Positions 36,010 through 43,993 of a stretch of DNA of 64,000 nt are shown here, piece after piece. The position numbers were made by a program, and so were the translations under genes. Source of the DNA: UBA5359 sp002410925 [NCBI: bacterium UBP13_UBA5359] (GTDB taxonomy: Bacteria > UBP13 > UBA5359); assembly GCA_002410925.1 (NCBI GenBank), contig DHPR01000033.1, forward strand, positions 62,001-126,000, read 5' to 3'. Positions within the stretch are counted from its first letter, which is position 1; each line of letters starts with the position of its first letter. The notes under the pieces were generated by a model. The model searched no databases and was not told the origin of the DNA. It saw only the letters and a program-made list of their open reading frames with translations.

Positions 36010-38141
36010 GAACCCTGGTATCCTTGCTACTGATATTATGGGGAATGATAACACCGCTTTATGCCTGGGGTCCTATAACTCATTGCCAGATCAACAGTAT
36101 CTCCTGGCATAAGTTCATGACGGGCTATGGGGGCGCTGACAGGGCTGGAGAGTTATTTATAGAGAGTGCTCCTATGCCGGACATGATTTCGAACTACAAT
36201 ATATGGGAGAGCAAGAAGAACATTGCCCGAAAAGCATTCCGCAGGCCGGAAAAGAAGAGTGCTCTCTTTGATTATGCCCATAATCTTTTCAGCAGTAAGA
36301 ACGGACGGATACTGGATGTAGGCGGAGATGATAATTCCAGCGGCGTGCCTCTCTTTGGCCTGCATATGTGCCGGCTGGCGGATGCCGATAAAAGCAGTGA
36401 AAGAGAGCTCTATCGCTGGTATGCCGGAGGCTGGGTTGCTCACCAACTGGCAGATTCCACTATGCACGGTAGCTACGGCATTGCCGAGCGGTTTGAATTC
36501 CTGCCACCGGGCATGATAGGAGCTCTGACCTCTCTTGTGCAATTCGTCGGACGTCATGGCTGTCTGGAAATGGCCGTAGATGCCATAAATTATGATGCCG
36601 GCACAGCGCGAACTCGCTTGAGGGGAGGAAAAGATTTCTTTAAAGCACCTGTTATTCCCTGGCTGATTCATGAAGCATCGCTGGAAATGCTTAGAGGGCT
36701 GCCGTTGGCAGAGAGAAAGAAGTTCAAAGCCATTACAGGCAGGCGACTCATTGATAACTTAAGTGGAAGCTATGCTAAAAGCATCAACGGCAGAATAGCC
36801 GGTGTTCTTCCCGGGGCGCATATGGCGGCTCAAATGATACGGCAATCCCCGCAGTATTCGGAGATCAAGGCCTTTTACACCGGACGACCTTTAAAAACAT
36901 ATTTTAACTACTATCGCGGGCAGATTCCCCAGAAGGCTCTTTACAGCCGCCTGCCGGCTCAGCTGAAGCGGGATTTGGCTGCATCCGACATAGCTTTGTC
37001 AGAGATCTCCAGCGATATTTACCTCTCTCGTTATGATTACCGTTTGCCGTTCCAGAAATCGCTGAGCAAGATAGAAGCATTTTTACACGGCAAGGATAAG
37101 CTTAGCGCCAGCATTAGGCCTTCTCAAGCAAATGGCAGCGCTCTGCAAACCGCGGAACTTTATACGGACTTTATAACCGATTTTACCACTCTGGCGCTTA
37201 GAAATGGTGCTATTCAGGTAAGGGCATCCGTATCTGACAGGAGCGACCTGCCGATATATGCCTTTGAAGCCGGGATAGCCGATACAGAGGCGGCCGGCAA
37301 GGCCCTCAGAGAGACGTTGAATAAATGGATGGGGGAGGATAAGCCTGCGGCAAATGGTGCGCTTGAAGCGGCGGCGGCACTATCATCCAAAGAGATGTTG
37401 CAGACACGGCGTTACTTTGCGCTGGTGATGGACGGCGTTCTCTTTCATCCTGACTGGACTTATGCGGCCGTATTGGATAGAGCGGATAAAGATTTGGAAT
37501 CCCGGGCACAGGGCAGCATTACTCTATTCAGCCCGGTATCATCAGAAGGCGTACCTTTGCTGCATTTTTCCGGTATGCCGCGCCCCGATCCTTTCAGGCC
37601 ATTGCAGGCCTTTATTGATGGCAAGCCATGCCGACCGGTATTGATAGCCGCTACCGGTGATATAGCTTTTATTCCCTCTCTCTCGCTTTCCGCCGGCAAG
37701 CATGCGCTTGACATTACCTTTTGCAGTGAAGCCGGGAATATTATCTCCAGACAGTTCAGCTTCGTATCAAAAACCGACCATGAAGATAGCGGTATCCGTG
37801 CAATACCTGTTAAGGGCAGACACAGCCGCATCATAAATCCCTTTGCCGCTTCATTATCACCATATAATATTCAATCGGGATACGAAATTCCAACGCAGGC
37901 CGATGTAATCAATGACGGCAAATATATCCCATATGTACTGCGCAATGACAAGAAGAGAGCCCTGTCAGGAAATGAGAGAGTGCGACCCGGTGAAAGCTTT
38001 ATTCTCATCGGCGATCTTCCCGATTATGTTGTATTAATAAAGGAGACGGATGAAGATCACCGCGAACCACCGGCTCTTATAATTGCTCTCTTCTCTGTCA
38101 TATTCATATTTATATTTGCATGCAGACGCAGGCATAGATAG
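36006..38141 (+). CDS. Zinc-dependent phospholipase C-like exported protein with C-terminal anchor
   Basis: A 711-residue protein; GTG start overlaps the preceding stop. Signal peptide residues 1-20, with cleavage predicted at ALA-like Y-A|W so that Trp21 becomes the mature N terminus. That is the first zinc ligand of the zinc PLC/S1-P1 nuclease fold. Further ligand-like residues follow: His26 (WGPITH), Asp in APMPD, His in FDYAHN, then HQLADSTMH (H-x3-D-x3-H, about 145-153) and RHGCLE (H-x3-E). Residues ~250-650 are beta-rich and unassigned; a final helix (IIALFSVIFIFIFAC) plus basic tail would anchor it. Substrate unknown. Confidence 0.72.
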   Translation: MRTLVSLLLILWGMITPLYAWGPITHCQINSISWHKFMTGYGGADRAGELFIESAPMPDMISNYNIWESKKNIARKAFRRPEKKSALFDYAHNLFSSKNGRILDVGGDDNSSGVPLFGLHMCRLADADKSSERELYRWYAGGWVAHQLADSTMHGSYGIAERFEFLPPGMIGALTSLVQFVGRHGCLEMAVDAINYDAGTARTRLRGGKDFFKAPVIPWLIHEASLEMLRGLPLAERKKFKAITGRRLIDNLSGSYAKSINGRIAGVLPGAHMAAQMIRQSPQYSEIKAFYTGRPLKTYFNYYRGQIPQKALYSRLPAQLKRDLAASDIALSEISSDIYLSRYDYRLPFQKSLSKIEAFLHGKDKLSASIRPSQANGSALQTAELYTDFITDFTTLALRNGAIQVRASVSDRSDLPIYAFEAGIADTEAAGKALRETLNKWMGEDKPAANGALEAAAALSSKEMLQTRRYFALVMDGVLFHPDWTYAAVLDRADKDLESRAQGSITLFSPVSSEGVPLLHFSGMPRPDPFRPLQAFIDGKPCRPVLIAATGDIAFIPSLSLSAGKHALDITFCSEAGNIISRQFSFVSKTDHEDSGIRAIPVKGRHSRIINPFAASLSPYNIQSGYEIPTQADVINDGKYIPYVLRNDKKRALSGNERVRPGESFILIGDLPDYVVLIKETDEDHREPPALIIALFSVIFIFIFACRRRHR

Positions 38142-38155
38142 CAGATAATTCTTTA

Positions 38156-38209
38156 AAATGGTATTATATATGCGTTGCGTAGAAAGTGTTCTTAAGCGTA
38201 ATACCATTT
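38156..38209 (+). promoter_or_regulatory. Inverted repeat in the leader of the MacA-like gene
   Basis: A perfect 11-base inverted repeat (AAATGGTATTA at 38156-38166, TAATACCATTT at 38199-38209) with a 32-base spacer lies just before the ribosome site of the export operon. It could be a regulator-binding site or an RNA hairpin. No regulator gene is adjacent. Confidence 0.45.
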
Positions 38210-38229
38210 GGCGTGAAAGGGTGTCTTTT

Positions 38230-39396
38230 GTGGATACAAAGCCTTCAAAAAAGCCGTTCTGCGGGGTATCAAGGATCACGCTTCTTCTGATACTGGCTCT
38301 CTTTCTTCTGCTTTTGATTATTACCTTCTTTCTTCTTAAAGCCCGGAAAGATGATACCGTTCTGGTCTCCGTAAAGCGCCAGGATATAGTTCAAAGAGTC
38401 TCCGCCACAGGAGAGGTAGCCTTGCAAACCGATGCGATGGTAAATATAGGTGCGGAAGTGAGCGGCAAGCTAAAAAAACTCTATGTCGACGTCGGCAGTA
38501 CGGTCAAAGCCGGCCAACTGGTGGCAGTGATGGAAGTTCCGGAACAGCTCTCTCTGCTGCGGCAGGCCAGAGCATCGGCGGATGCTTCTGCCGGTCGCCT
38601 GAAAGAGGCAAAGGCGCTGGCGCAGCAGGCTCAGCGTGATGCTGCCCGAACGGAAGCACTTTACCGTCAGGGAGCTGTCAGCCGTGTCGATTCAGAGGCT
38701 GCGACCACGCGGTATCGTACTGCTTTAGCACAGGTGGATGCGGCCGCCGCCGCCTTGCAACAGGCTGAAGCCGAATATCAACGGCAGAGCACCAATCTGG
38801 CCAAGGCACGCATTTATTCTCCCATCAGCGGTACGGTTCTGACCGTCGATGCGCAGGAAGGAGAGATTATAACCGCCGGTTTTACTACCACTACCATTCT
38901 CACCGTGGCCGATCTTAAGCGTATTCAGCTGGATGTTCCTGTTGACGAGACGGATATTGCCAGAATAAGGAGAGGACAGAGCGTAGAGATAAATGTTGAT
39001 GCCATTAAAGACCGTACTTTCTCCGGCCGGGTGATCAAGGTGTCCTCCGGCGCTACCCTGCAGCAGAATGTGGTCAGTTATAATGTCGTTGTGGCCTTCA
39101 ACGGCCAACCGCAGGGGCTTAAGCCGCAGATGACGGCTACAGTAATTATTGATACCGGTGTGGTTCAAGATGCGCTGGTGGTGCCTTTTGAAGCGGTTAG
39201 ATCAACCAACGAGGGGGAGGCTGTCTATTTGCCTGCTTCGCAGGGGGAACCCTTTGTGGCGCGTTCGGTTCAGACCGGCGCCTCGGATGAAAAGATGGTT
39301 CAGATATTATCCGGCTTAAAATACGGGCAGAAGGTGGTTCTCTCTTCTTCGCGCCTCGATAAACAGCTTGAACAGGAAGCCGGTGCCGGGCAATGA
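38230..39396 (+). CDS. MacA-like periplasmic adaptor (membrane fusion protein)
   Basis: A 388-residue HlyD/RND-type adaptor. An N-terminal membrane anchor ([21 protein letters not shown]) is followed by a lipoyl half-motif ([20 protein letters not shown]), a long alpha-helical hairpin (about 105-195, alanine/glutamine-rich), the second lipoyl half ([20 protein letters not shown]) and beta-barrel and membrane-proximal domains. It connects the MacB-type permease to outer-membrane export. The GTG at 38230 has GAAAGGG eight bases upstream; earlier in-frame starts are weaker. It overlaps the ATPase gene by 4 bases. No TolC-type gene is in the window. Confidence 0.9.
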   Translation: MDTKPSKKPFCGVSRITLLLILALFLLLLIITFFLLKARKDDTVLVSVKRQDIVQRVSATGEVALQTDAMVNIGAEVSGKLKKLYVDVGSTVKAGQLVAVMEVPEQLSLLRQARASADASAGRLKEAKALAQQAQRDAARTEALYRQGAVSRVDSEAATTRYRTALAQVDAAAAALQQAEAEYQRQSTNLAKARIYSPISGTVLTVDAQEGEIITAGFTTTTILTVADLKRIQLDVPVDETDIARIRRGQSVEINVDAIKDRTFSGRVIKVSSGATLQQNVVSYNVVVAFNGQPQGLKPQMTATVIIDTGVVQDALVVPFEAVRSTNEGEAVYLPASQGEPFVARSVQTGASDEKMVQILSGLKYGQKVVLSSSRLDKQLEQEAGAGQ

Positions 39397-40124
39397 CGGA
39401 GGAGATAATCCGTACTGTAAAAGTGAGCAAATGCTATCTCTTCGGCAGCACCGAGGTGCATGCTCTGGTAGATGTTGATTTTACCGTAAAAAAAGGTGAT
39501 TTCGTGGCTATAATGGGTCCATCCGGCAGTGGCAAATCGACGCTGATGCATATCTTAGGCTGCCTTGACAGGCCTTCTAAGGGAGAGTATTACCTGGAAG
39601 GTACTCCTGTTAGCCAGCTCAGCGATCATGAATTGGCAACTATACGAGCTACAAAGATAGGCTTTGTTTTTCAGGCTTTCAACCTTCTGCCCAGGACCAC
39701 GGCTCTGGATAATGTTATCCTGCCTTTGCTTTACGGCCGCCAACGTCCGGACAAAAAGCCTGCGGAGGAAGCGCTCAAGCGTGTCGGTCTTGGCGACAGG
39801 ATGTATCATAAGCCGGGAGAGCTTTCCGGAGGACAGCAACAGCGCGTGGCCATTGCCAGAGCTTTAGTGACTAATCCGGCCATTATTCTGGCTGATGAGC
39901 CGACAGGGAATCTGGCCACGCTCCAGAGTGAAGAGATAATGCAACTCTTTCAGAAATTGAACGATGAAGGTATAACGATTGTTCTGGTGACACATGAAGC
40001 CGAAATAGGGGCGCATGCCAAAAGAATAGTACGCTTTCTCGATGGTAGAATTCTTTCCGATACACCGGTTGAACAGCGTGTATTTGCTACGGATTTACTC
40101 GCCCAAGAGGAGGCGATAACTTGA
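39393..40124 (+). CDS. ABC transporter ATP-binding protein (MacB/LolD type)
   Basis: A 243-residue ATPase. Walker [10 protein letters not shown] (about residues 42-50), Q loop [11 protein letters not shown], signature [15 protein letters not shown] and Walker [10 protein letters not shown] are all intact, with the switch His in VTHEAE. The D-loop reads NLATLQ rather than the usual NLDS. Sequence type matches exporters of the MacB/LolD group. ATGA overlap with the adaptor gene and TTGA overlap with the permease gene indicate one translational unit. Confidence 0.94.
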   Translation: MTEEIIRTVKVSKCYLFGSTEVHALVDVDFTVKKGDFVAIMGPSGSGKSTLMHILGCLDRPSKGEYYLEGTPVSQLSDHELATIRATKIGFVFQAFNLLPRTTALDNVILPLLYGRQRPDKKPAEEALKRVGLGDRMYHKPGELSGGQQQRVAIARALVTNPAIILADEPTGNLATLQSEEIMQLFQKLNDEGITIVLVTHEAEIGAHAKRIVRFLDGRILSDTPVEQRVFATDLLAQEEAIT

Positions 40125-41362
40125 ACCTCTGGTATGGCTTCGGTATAGCTCTTCATGCTCTGGCCGTTAACAAGGGACGTACGGCATTGACAACCCTGGG
40201 CGTTATTATCGGTGTGGCTGCCGTTATCGCCATGGTAGGATTGGGGCAGGGCTTTGGCAACGCTATTACCAGTGAGATCAATGCCTCCGGCGCCAACTGG
40301 ATTTATATTATGCCCGGACGTGAGGCGTTCGGGCCGGCAGCTCTATTGAGCCGAGGCAGGCTGACACTCGCCGACGGCGAAGCTATTCAGCGACGTTTCC
40401 CTGATACGGTACGAAAGGTAGTTCCGGTGGTTATGGGCCAGGCTACCGTGAAATATGGGAACAAATCTACCCTGGTGAACTTTGCCGGCGGCACTCCCGA
40501 TTATCTAAGATTAGAGAATTTTTCTCTTAAATCCGGCAGTATCTTTCGACAGGCGGACATAGATGGTCGGGTCAAGGCGGCTGTGGTGGGAACTACGGTA
40601 ATCAAGGAACTGACCGGCAGCCCAACCACAAACCTTATTGGAAAGACTATTCTTATAAACAGGCAGGCCTTTACGGTAAGAGGCCTTTTACGAACCAAGG
40701 GCATCAGCTTTGGCTATGACCCTGATAATCTAGTGATAATGCCTTATACTACCGCCATGCGCCGGATGATGAACACCGATAATTTAACATACCTGGCTGT
40801 ACAGGCGGTGGATGAAGCATCGGTTCCCAGGGTGGAGGATGAAGTCCGGCGGACCCTGCGGCGCCTGCACAGCATTCGCCCGCCATATGATGAGAATGAT
40901 GATTTCAGCATTATGACACAGGAGGGAGCCAGGGCTATGGTAAGCAATGTCACCAGGATCATCAGCTTGTTGCTTGCCAGCATCGCCGCTATCTCCCTCT
41001 TGGTGGGGAGTATCGGCATTATGAATATAATGCTTGTATCCGTTACCGAGCGCACTCGTGAAATCGGTTTGCGTAAGGCTGTCGGCGCTTCTACCAACAA
41101 TATTCTGGTACAATTTCTGATCGAGGCTGTGGTTATATCGGTATTGGGAGGAGTGATAGGTATTATTATCGGCCTCTTGGGCACCTGGGGTATCGCCTGG
41201 ATAATAAACACTTATACCAGTGTAAAAGTAATTTATGTTATAAACCCAATCGCCATAGTATTGGCCTTTGGTGTTTCCGCCATCATTGGAATACTGGCAG
41301 GGTTTTACCCTGCCCTGCGGGCTGCACGCATGGATCCGATAATAGCGCTCAGATATGAGTAG
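40121..41362 (+). CDS. MacB-like ABC transporter permease (FtsX domain)
   Basis: A 413-residue permease: TM1 near residues 18-40 ([19 protein letters not shown]), a large periplasmic domain (about 45-270) and three C-terminal helices with the FtsX-type segment [18 protein letters not shown] between TM2 and TM3. This is the mechanotransmission permease fold of MacB, without a fused ATPase. The TTG start overlaps the ATPase stop and has GAGGAGG upstream. The substrate could be a drug, peptide or lipid; nothing here decides it. Confidence 0.92.
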   Translation: MNLWYGFGIALHALAVNKGRTALTTLGVIIGVAAVIAMVGLGQGFGNAITSEINASGANWIYIMPGREAFGPAALLSRGRLTLADGEAIQRRFPDTVRKVVPVVMGQATVKYGNKSTLVNFAGGTPDYLRLENFSLKSGSIFRQADIDGRVKAAVVGTTVIKELTGSPTTNLIGKTILINRQAFTVRGLLRTKGISFGYDPDNLVIMPYTTAMRRMMNTDNLTYLAVQAVDEASVPRVEDEVRRTLRRLHSIRPPYDENDDFSIMTQEGARAMVSNVTRIISLLLASIAAISLLVGSIGIMNIMLVSVTERTREIGLRKAVGASTNNILVQFLIEAVVISVLGGVIGIIIGLLGTWGIAWIINTYTSVKVIYVINPIAIVLAFGVSAIIGILAGFYPALRAARMDPIIALRYE

Positions 41363-41426
41363 ATGCAGCTATTTATATATTGTCATGCTCGCAGCATAAA
41401 TTACCATAGAAAGAGAGAAAACTGTG

Positions 41427-42212
41427 ATGAAGGAAAAGGAGAGTGTGGAAATCATCGCTGCCAATCTCTTGCAGGCAGGACTTCGCCCGGGAGGAATCTT
41501 GCTGCTGCATTCCTCGTTATCCTCAATGGGCTTTGTTCCCGGCGGCCCGGAAACGGTAATTCAAGCTTTCCTAAGGGCGCTCGGTCCTGACGGGACATTA
41601 CTGATGCCGGCTCTAAGTTTTCGTCTGAGTCGCTTATACGATGATAATGAGGAGCCGCCTCTTTTCGATGTCTTGAATACCCCTTGTTCCGTCGGCAAGA
41701 TCCCCGATTATTTTCGCACCCGCCCCGGCACCGTTCGCAGCCTGAGCCCTACGCATTCCGTCTGCGGCTTCGGTCCTCTGGCGAAGCAAATGCTTTCCGG
41801 GCACGATCTGGATAACACTCCCTGCGGCGAACATTCTCCTTATATGGCGCTGCGAAGGGCGAGCGGACAGATCGTTTTTTTAGGGTGCAGCTTGAAATCG
41901 AATACCTCCATGCATGCTGTGGAGGAGGCGGCCGAAGCACCCTATCTCTTCGATATTCCGGTACCGTATAGAGTTATTCTTCCTGATGGAAGCGAACGGC
42001 GGATGGAGGTCTGGAGACATGGCTTCACCCTTCGTCACTTGAATCAACGCTATGATAAGCTGGAGCCATTTTTATTGGAAAAGGGTGGATTGACCAGCGG
42101 GTACGTCATGCAGGCAAAAACTCATATTGTAGAGGCTGCTTTGATGTGGGAAGTCGCTCTGCAGATTATGGCGAAAGACCCCTTTTACTTTGTGGAGAGA
42201 CATTCCACTTAA
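41427..42212 (+). CDS. AAC(3) family N-acetyltransferase
   Basis: A 261-residue protein of the antibiotic N-acetyltransferase AAC(3) fold. Key segments are LLHSSLSSMGFVPGG, LLMPALSF, RSLSPTHSVCGFG and NTPCGEHSPYMAL. The GVLL/acetyl-CoA loop and the conserved His-Glu region are in place. The family includes aminoglycoside 3-N-acetyltransferases but also chromosomal enzymes with other amine substrates, so resistance cannot be concluded. The ATG at 41427 follows GAGAGAAAA; an overlapping GTG lies 3 bases upstream. Standing after the exporter genes, it may be transcribed from them. Confidence 0.85.
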   Translation: MKEKESVEIIAANLLQAGLRPGGILLLHSSLSSMGFVPGGPETVIQAFLRALGPDGTLLMPALSFRLSRLYDDNEEPPLFDVLNTPCSVGKIPDYFRTRPGTVRSLSPTHSVCGFGPLAKQMLSGHDLDNTPCGEHSPYMALRRASGQIVFLGCSLKSNTSMHAVEEAAEAPYLFDIPVPYRVILPDGSERRMEVWRHGFTLRHLNQRYDKLEPFLLEKGGLTSGYVMQAKTHIVEAALMWEVALQIMAKDPFYFVERHST

Positions 42213-42257
42213 AGCGTTGGCCCCTATCAGTTGTCTGCAACCCGTCCCTGTTTTATC

Positions 42258-42286
42258 TTGAAAACCCTGCTTCATTATGTTATATT
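42258..42286 (+). promoter_or_regulatory. Promoter of 6S RNA
   Basis: TTGAAA (42258-42263), 17-base spacer, TATATT (42281-42286). The predicted start near 42293 matches the expected 5' end of the 6S RNA. Confidence 0.7.
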
Positions 42287-42292
42287 TAGAGC

Positions 42293-42455
42293 AGAAAAGC
42301 TGCCCTGCGGCGTTCGTTAAATCTGAAAATTTTGAGCCAACACATATACGTCGGGAGTTCGAATTCGCATATGGCATGGCAGCCCCTTTACCGGGGAATC
42401 ACAAAGTATGCGGTAGAACGCCCACCTGCTAGGCAGGGTTCAAAATTTTTAGGAT
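42293..42455 (+). ncRNA. ssrS: 6S RNA
   Basis: The stretch carries the hallmarks of Firmicutes-type 6S RNA, the sigma-70 holoenzyme-binding regulator. CCCTGC-GGCGTTCG near the 5' end pairs with AACGCC and GCAGGG near the 3' end. The conserved segments GAGCCAACAC, GGCAGCCC, GGGGAATCACAAAG and CCCACCTG are present. AAAATTTTGAGCC can alternatively pair with GGTTCAAAATTTT, the kind of rearrangement seen on release. Ends are approximate. It is followed by rarA within 50 bases. No protein gene is lost here: 42213-42496 is otherwise empty. Confidence 0.88.
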
Positions 42456-42496
42456 AGACGGCGCGGTGGGGCTTTTTCCTGCTTAGGAGAGGTTCG

Positions 42497-43756
42497 ATGG
42501 ACGATAGAATGCTGCCGCTGTCCACCAGGATGCGCCCCGCCCGCCTGGATGATTTCGTTGGGCAGGAGCATTTGATTGCTCCTGGCAGGGTACTGCGTAA
42601 AGCCATCGAAAGCGGTCGCCCGGGGTCAATGGTACTTTGGGGCCCGCCTGGATGCGGAAAAACTACATTATCTCGTTTGATCGCCGCTTATACTGGCGCT
42701 GATTTTCAAGAGTTCAGCGCTGTTACATCGGGCATTCCCGATTTGCGTAAAATCATAGCTGTTGCTGATAAAAGGCTGAGTGAGAGCGGCGTACAAACTA
42801 TACTCTTTGTCGATGAAATACATCGCTTTAACAAAGCGCAGCAGGATGCCTTTTTGCCCTATGTAGAGAGCGGCACTATTATTCTTGTAGGCGCCACTAC
42901 TGAGAATCCACGTTTTTCGCTCAATCCGCCTTTGCTCTCTCGATCTCGTGTTTATAAGCTGAAACCGCTCAGCGTCGAAAATATTATTGATTTGGTCCGT
43001 CGTGCATTTGAGCATGATGATCTTCTGATGTCATCTGAACTGGCTATCGATGATGAAGCTTTGCATTATCTGGCGGATAAAGCATCAGGCGATGGCCGTC
43101 TGGCTCTGGATACCTTGGAGATGGCCGTCAACTCTATCGATAAAGGGGAGAAGAAGCCCTCTGTCATACAGCTGCCATTAATTGAAGAGGTTCTGCAGCA
43201 AAGATCCTTGCGTTACGGAATTGATGATCATTATGATATTATTTCGGCTTATATAAAGAGCCTGCGCGGCTCCGATCCCGATGCAGCACTTTATTGGCTG
43301 GCAAGAATGCTCTCTTCCGGTGAGGATCCGCGTTTTATCGCTAGGCGTCTTGTCATTCAAGCGGCTGAGGATGTGGGCTGTGCCGATCCCATGGCGCTGG
43401 TAGTGGCTACGGCTGCATCTCACGCTGTGGCGGATATCGGTTTGCCGGAGGCCGGGATTCCATTGGCAGAGGCTACGATATATGTTGCCTGCGCTCCTAA
43501 AAGCAATGCGGCTTATCTCTCTCTTAAAGCAGCAATGGAGGCTGTAGAGAAAATGCAACCCGGGGCTGTGCCGGAACATATCAAAGGCCATGCTCAGGGA
43601 TATCTTTACCCGCATGATTATCCGGAGCATTTTGTAAAGCAGCAGTATATGCCGGATAATCTCAAGGGTATGCGTTTCTATAACCCTGGGGAATTCGGCT
43701 ATGAGGGTAAATTATCCAAGCGTCTGGAAAGATGGAGAGAAGCTGAACGGGGATGA
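42497..43756 (+). CDS. rarA: Replication-associated recombination protein A (RarA/MgsA) AAA+ ATPase
   Basis: A 419-residue clamp-loader-like ATPase acting at stalled forks. It starts LDDFVGQEHLIAPGRVLRKAI. Walker A is GPPGCGKTTLS (about 49-59), Walker B is LFVDEIHRFNKAQQDAFLP and sensor 1 is VGATTENP. The C-terminal tetramerisation domain has GHAQGYLYPHDYPEHFV near the end. The ATG follows an AGGAGAGG site. It sits directly after the 6S RNA gene. Confidence 0.96.
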   Translation: MDDRMLPLSTRMRPARLDDFVGQEHLIAPGRVLRKAIESGRPGSMVLWGPPGCGKTTLSRLIAAYTGADFQEFSAVTSGIPDLRKIIAVADKRLSESGVQTILFVDEIHRFNKAQQDAFLPYVESGTIILVGATTENPRFSLNPPLLSRSRVYKLKPLSVENIIDLVRRAFEHDDLLMSSELAIDDEALHYLADKASGDGRLALDTLEMAVNSIDKGEKKPSVIQLPLIEEVLQQRSLRYGIDDHYDIISAYIKSLRGSDPDAALYWLARMLSSGEDPRFIARRLVIQAAEDVGCADPMALVVATAASHAVADIGLPEAGIPLAEATIYVACAPKSNAAYLSLKAAMEAVEKMQPGAVPEHIKGHAQGYLYPHDYPEHFVKQQYMPDNLKGMRFYNPGEFGYEGKLSKRLERWREAERG

Positions 43757-43816
43757 GCTGCCGGCAAAGGGTAGAGGCTTATATGGGCAGTGTGCATCGA
43801 ATGTTTAGCATCAAGA

Positions 43817-43845
43817 TTGTTCTGTCGGGGCTATTATGATATTAT
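43817..43845 (+). promoter_or_regulatory. Promoter of lon
   Basis: TTGTTC (43817-43822), 17-base spacer, TATTAT (43840-43845). The transcript would start near 43852 and carry a leader of about 140 bases. No CIRCE (GAGTGCTAA-type) heat-shock operator is present. Confidence 0.65.
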
Positions 43846-43856
43846 AACCGTGATCT

Positions 43857-43873
43857 TCGGCCTGAAAGGCCGA
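43857..43873 (+). promoter_or_regulatory. Hairpin at the 5' end of the lon leader
   Basis: A perfect 7-bp stem (TCGGCCT/AGGCCGA) with a GAA loop lies at the very start of the predicted lon transcript. No T tract follows, so it is not a terminator. It may stabilise the mRNA 5' end or contribute to regulation. Confidence 0.45.
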
Positions 43874-43993
43874 GGAACATTTGAATTTAATGTTTATGGT
43901 TTAGGTTTGAAGCTTTATTAAGTATTCAAGTTTCTCTTTGAAGATATTAAAAGATAAGCTTTGAATCCGGAACCGATTACGGATGTGTTTGCT

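Noticed and set aside
41427-42212. Calling the AAC(3)-family protein an aminoglycoside resistance gene
   Set aside because: The family includes enzymes with other substrates and nothing in the sequence fixes the substrate.
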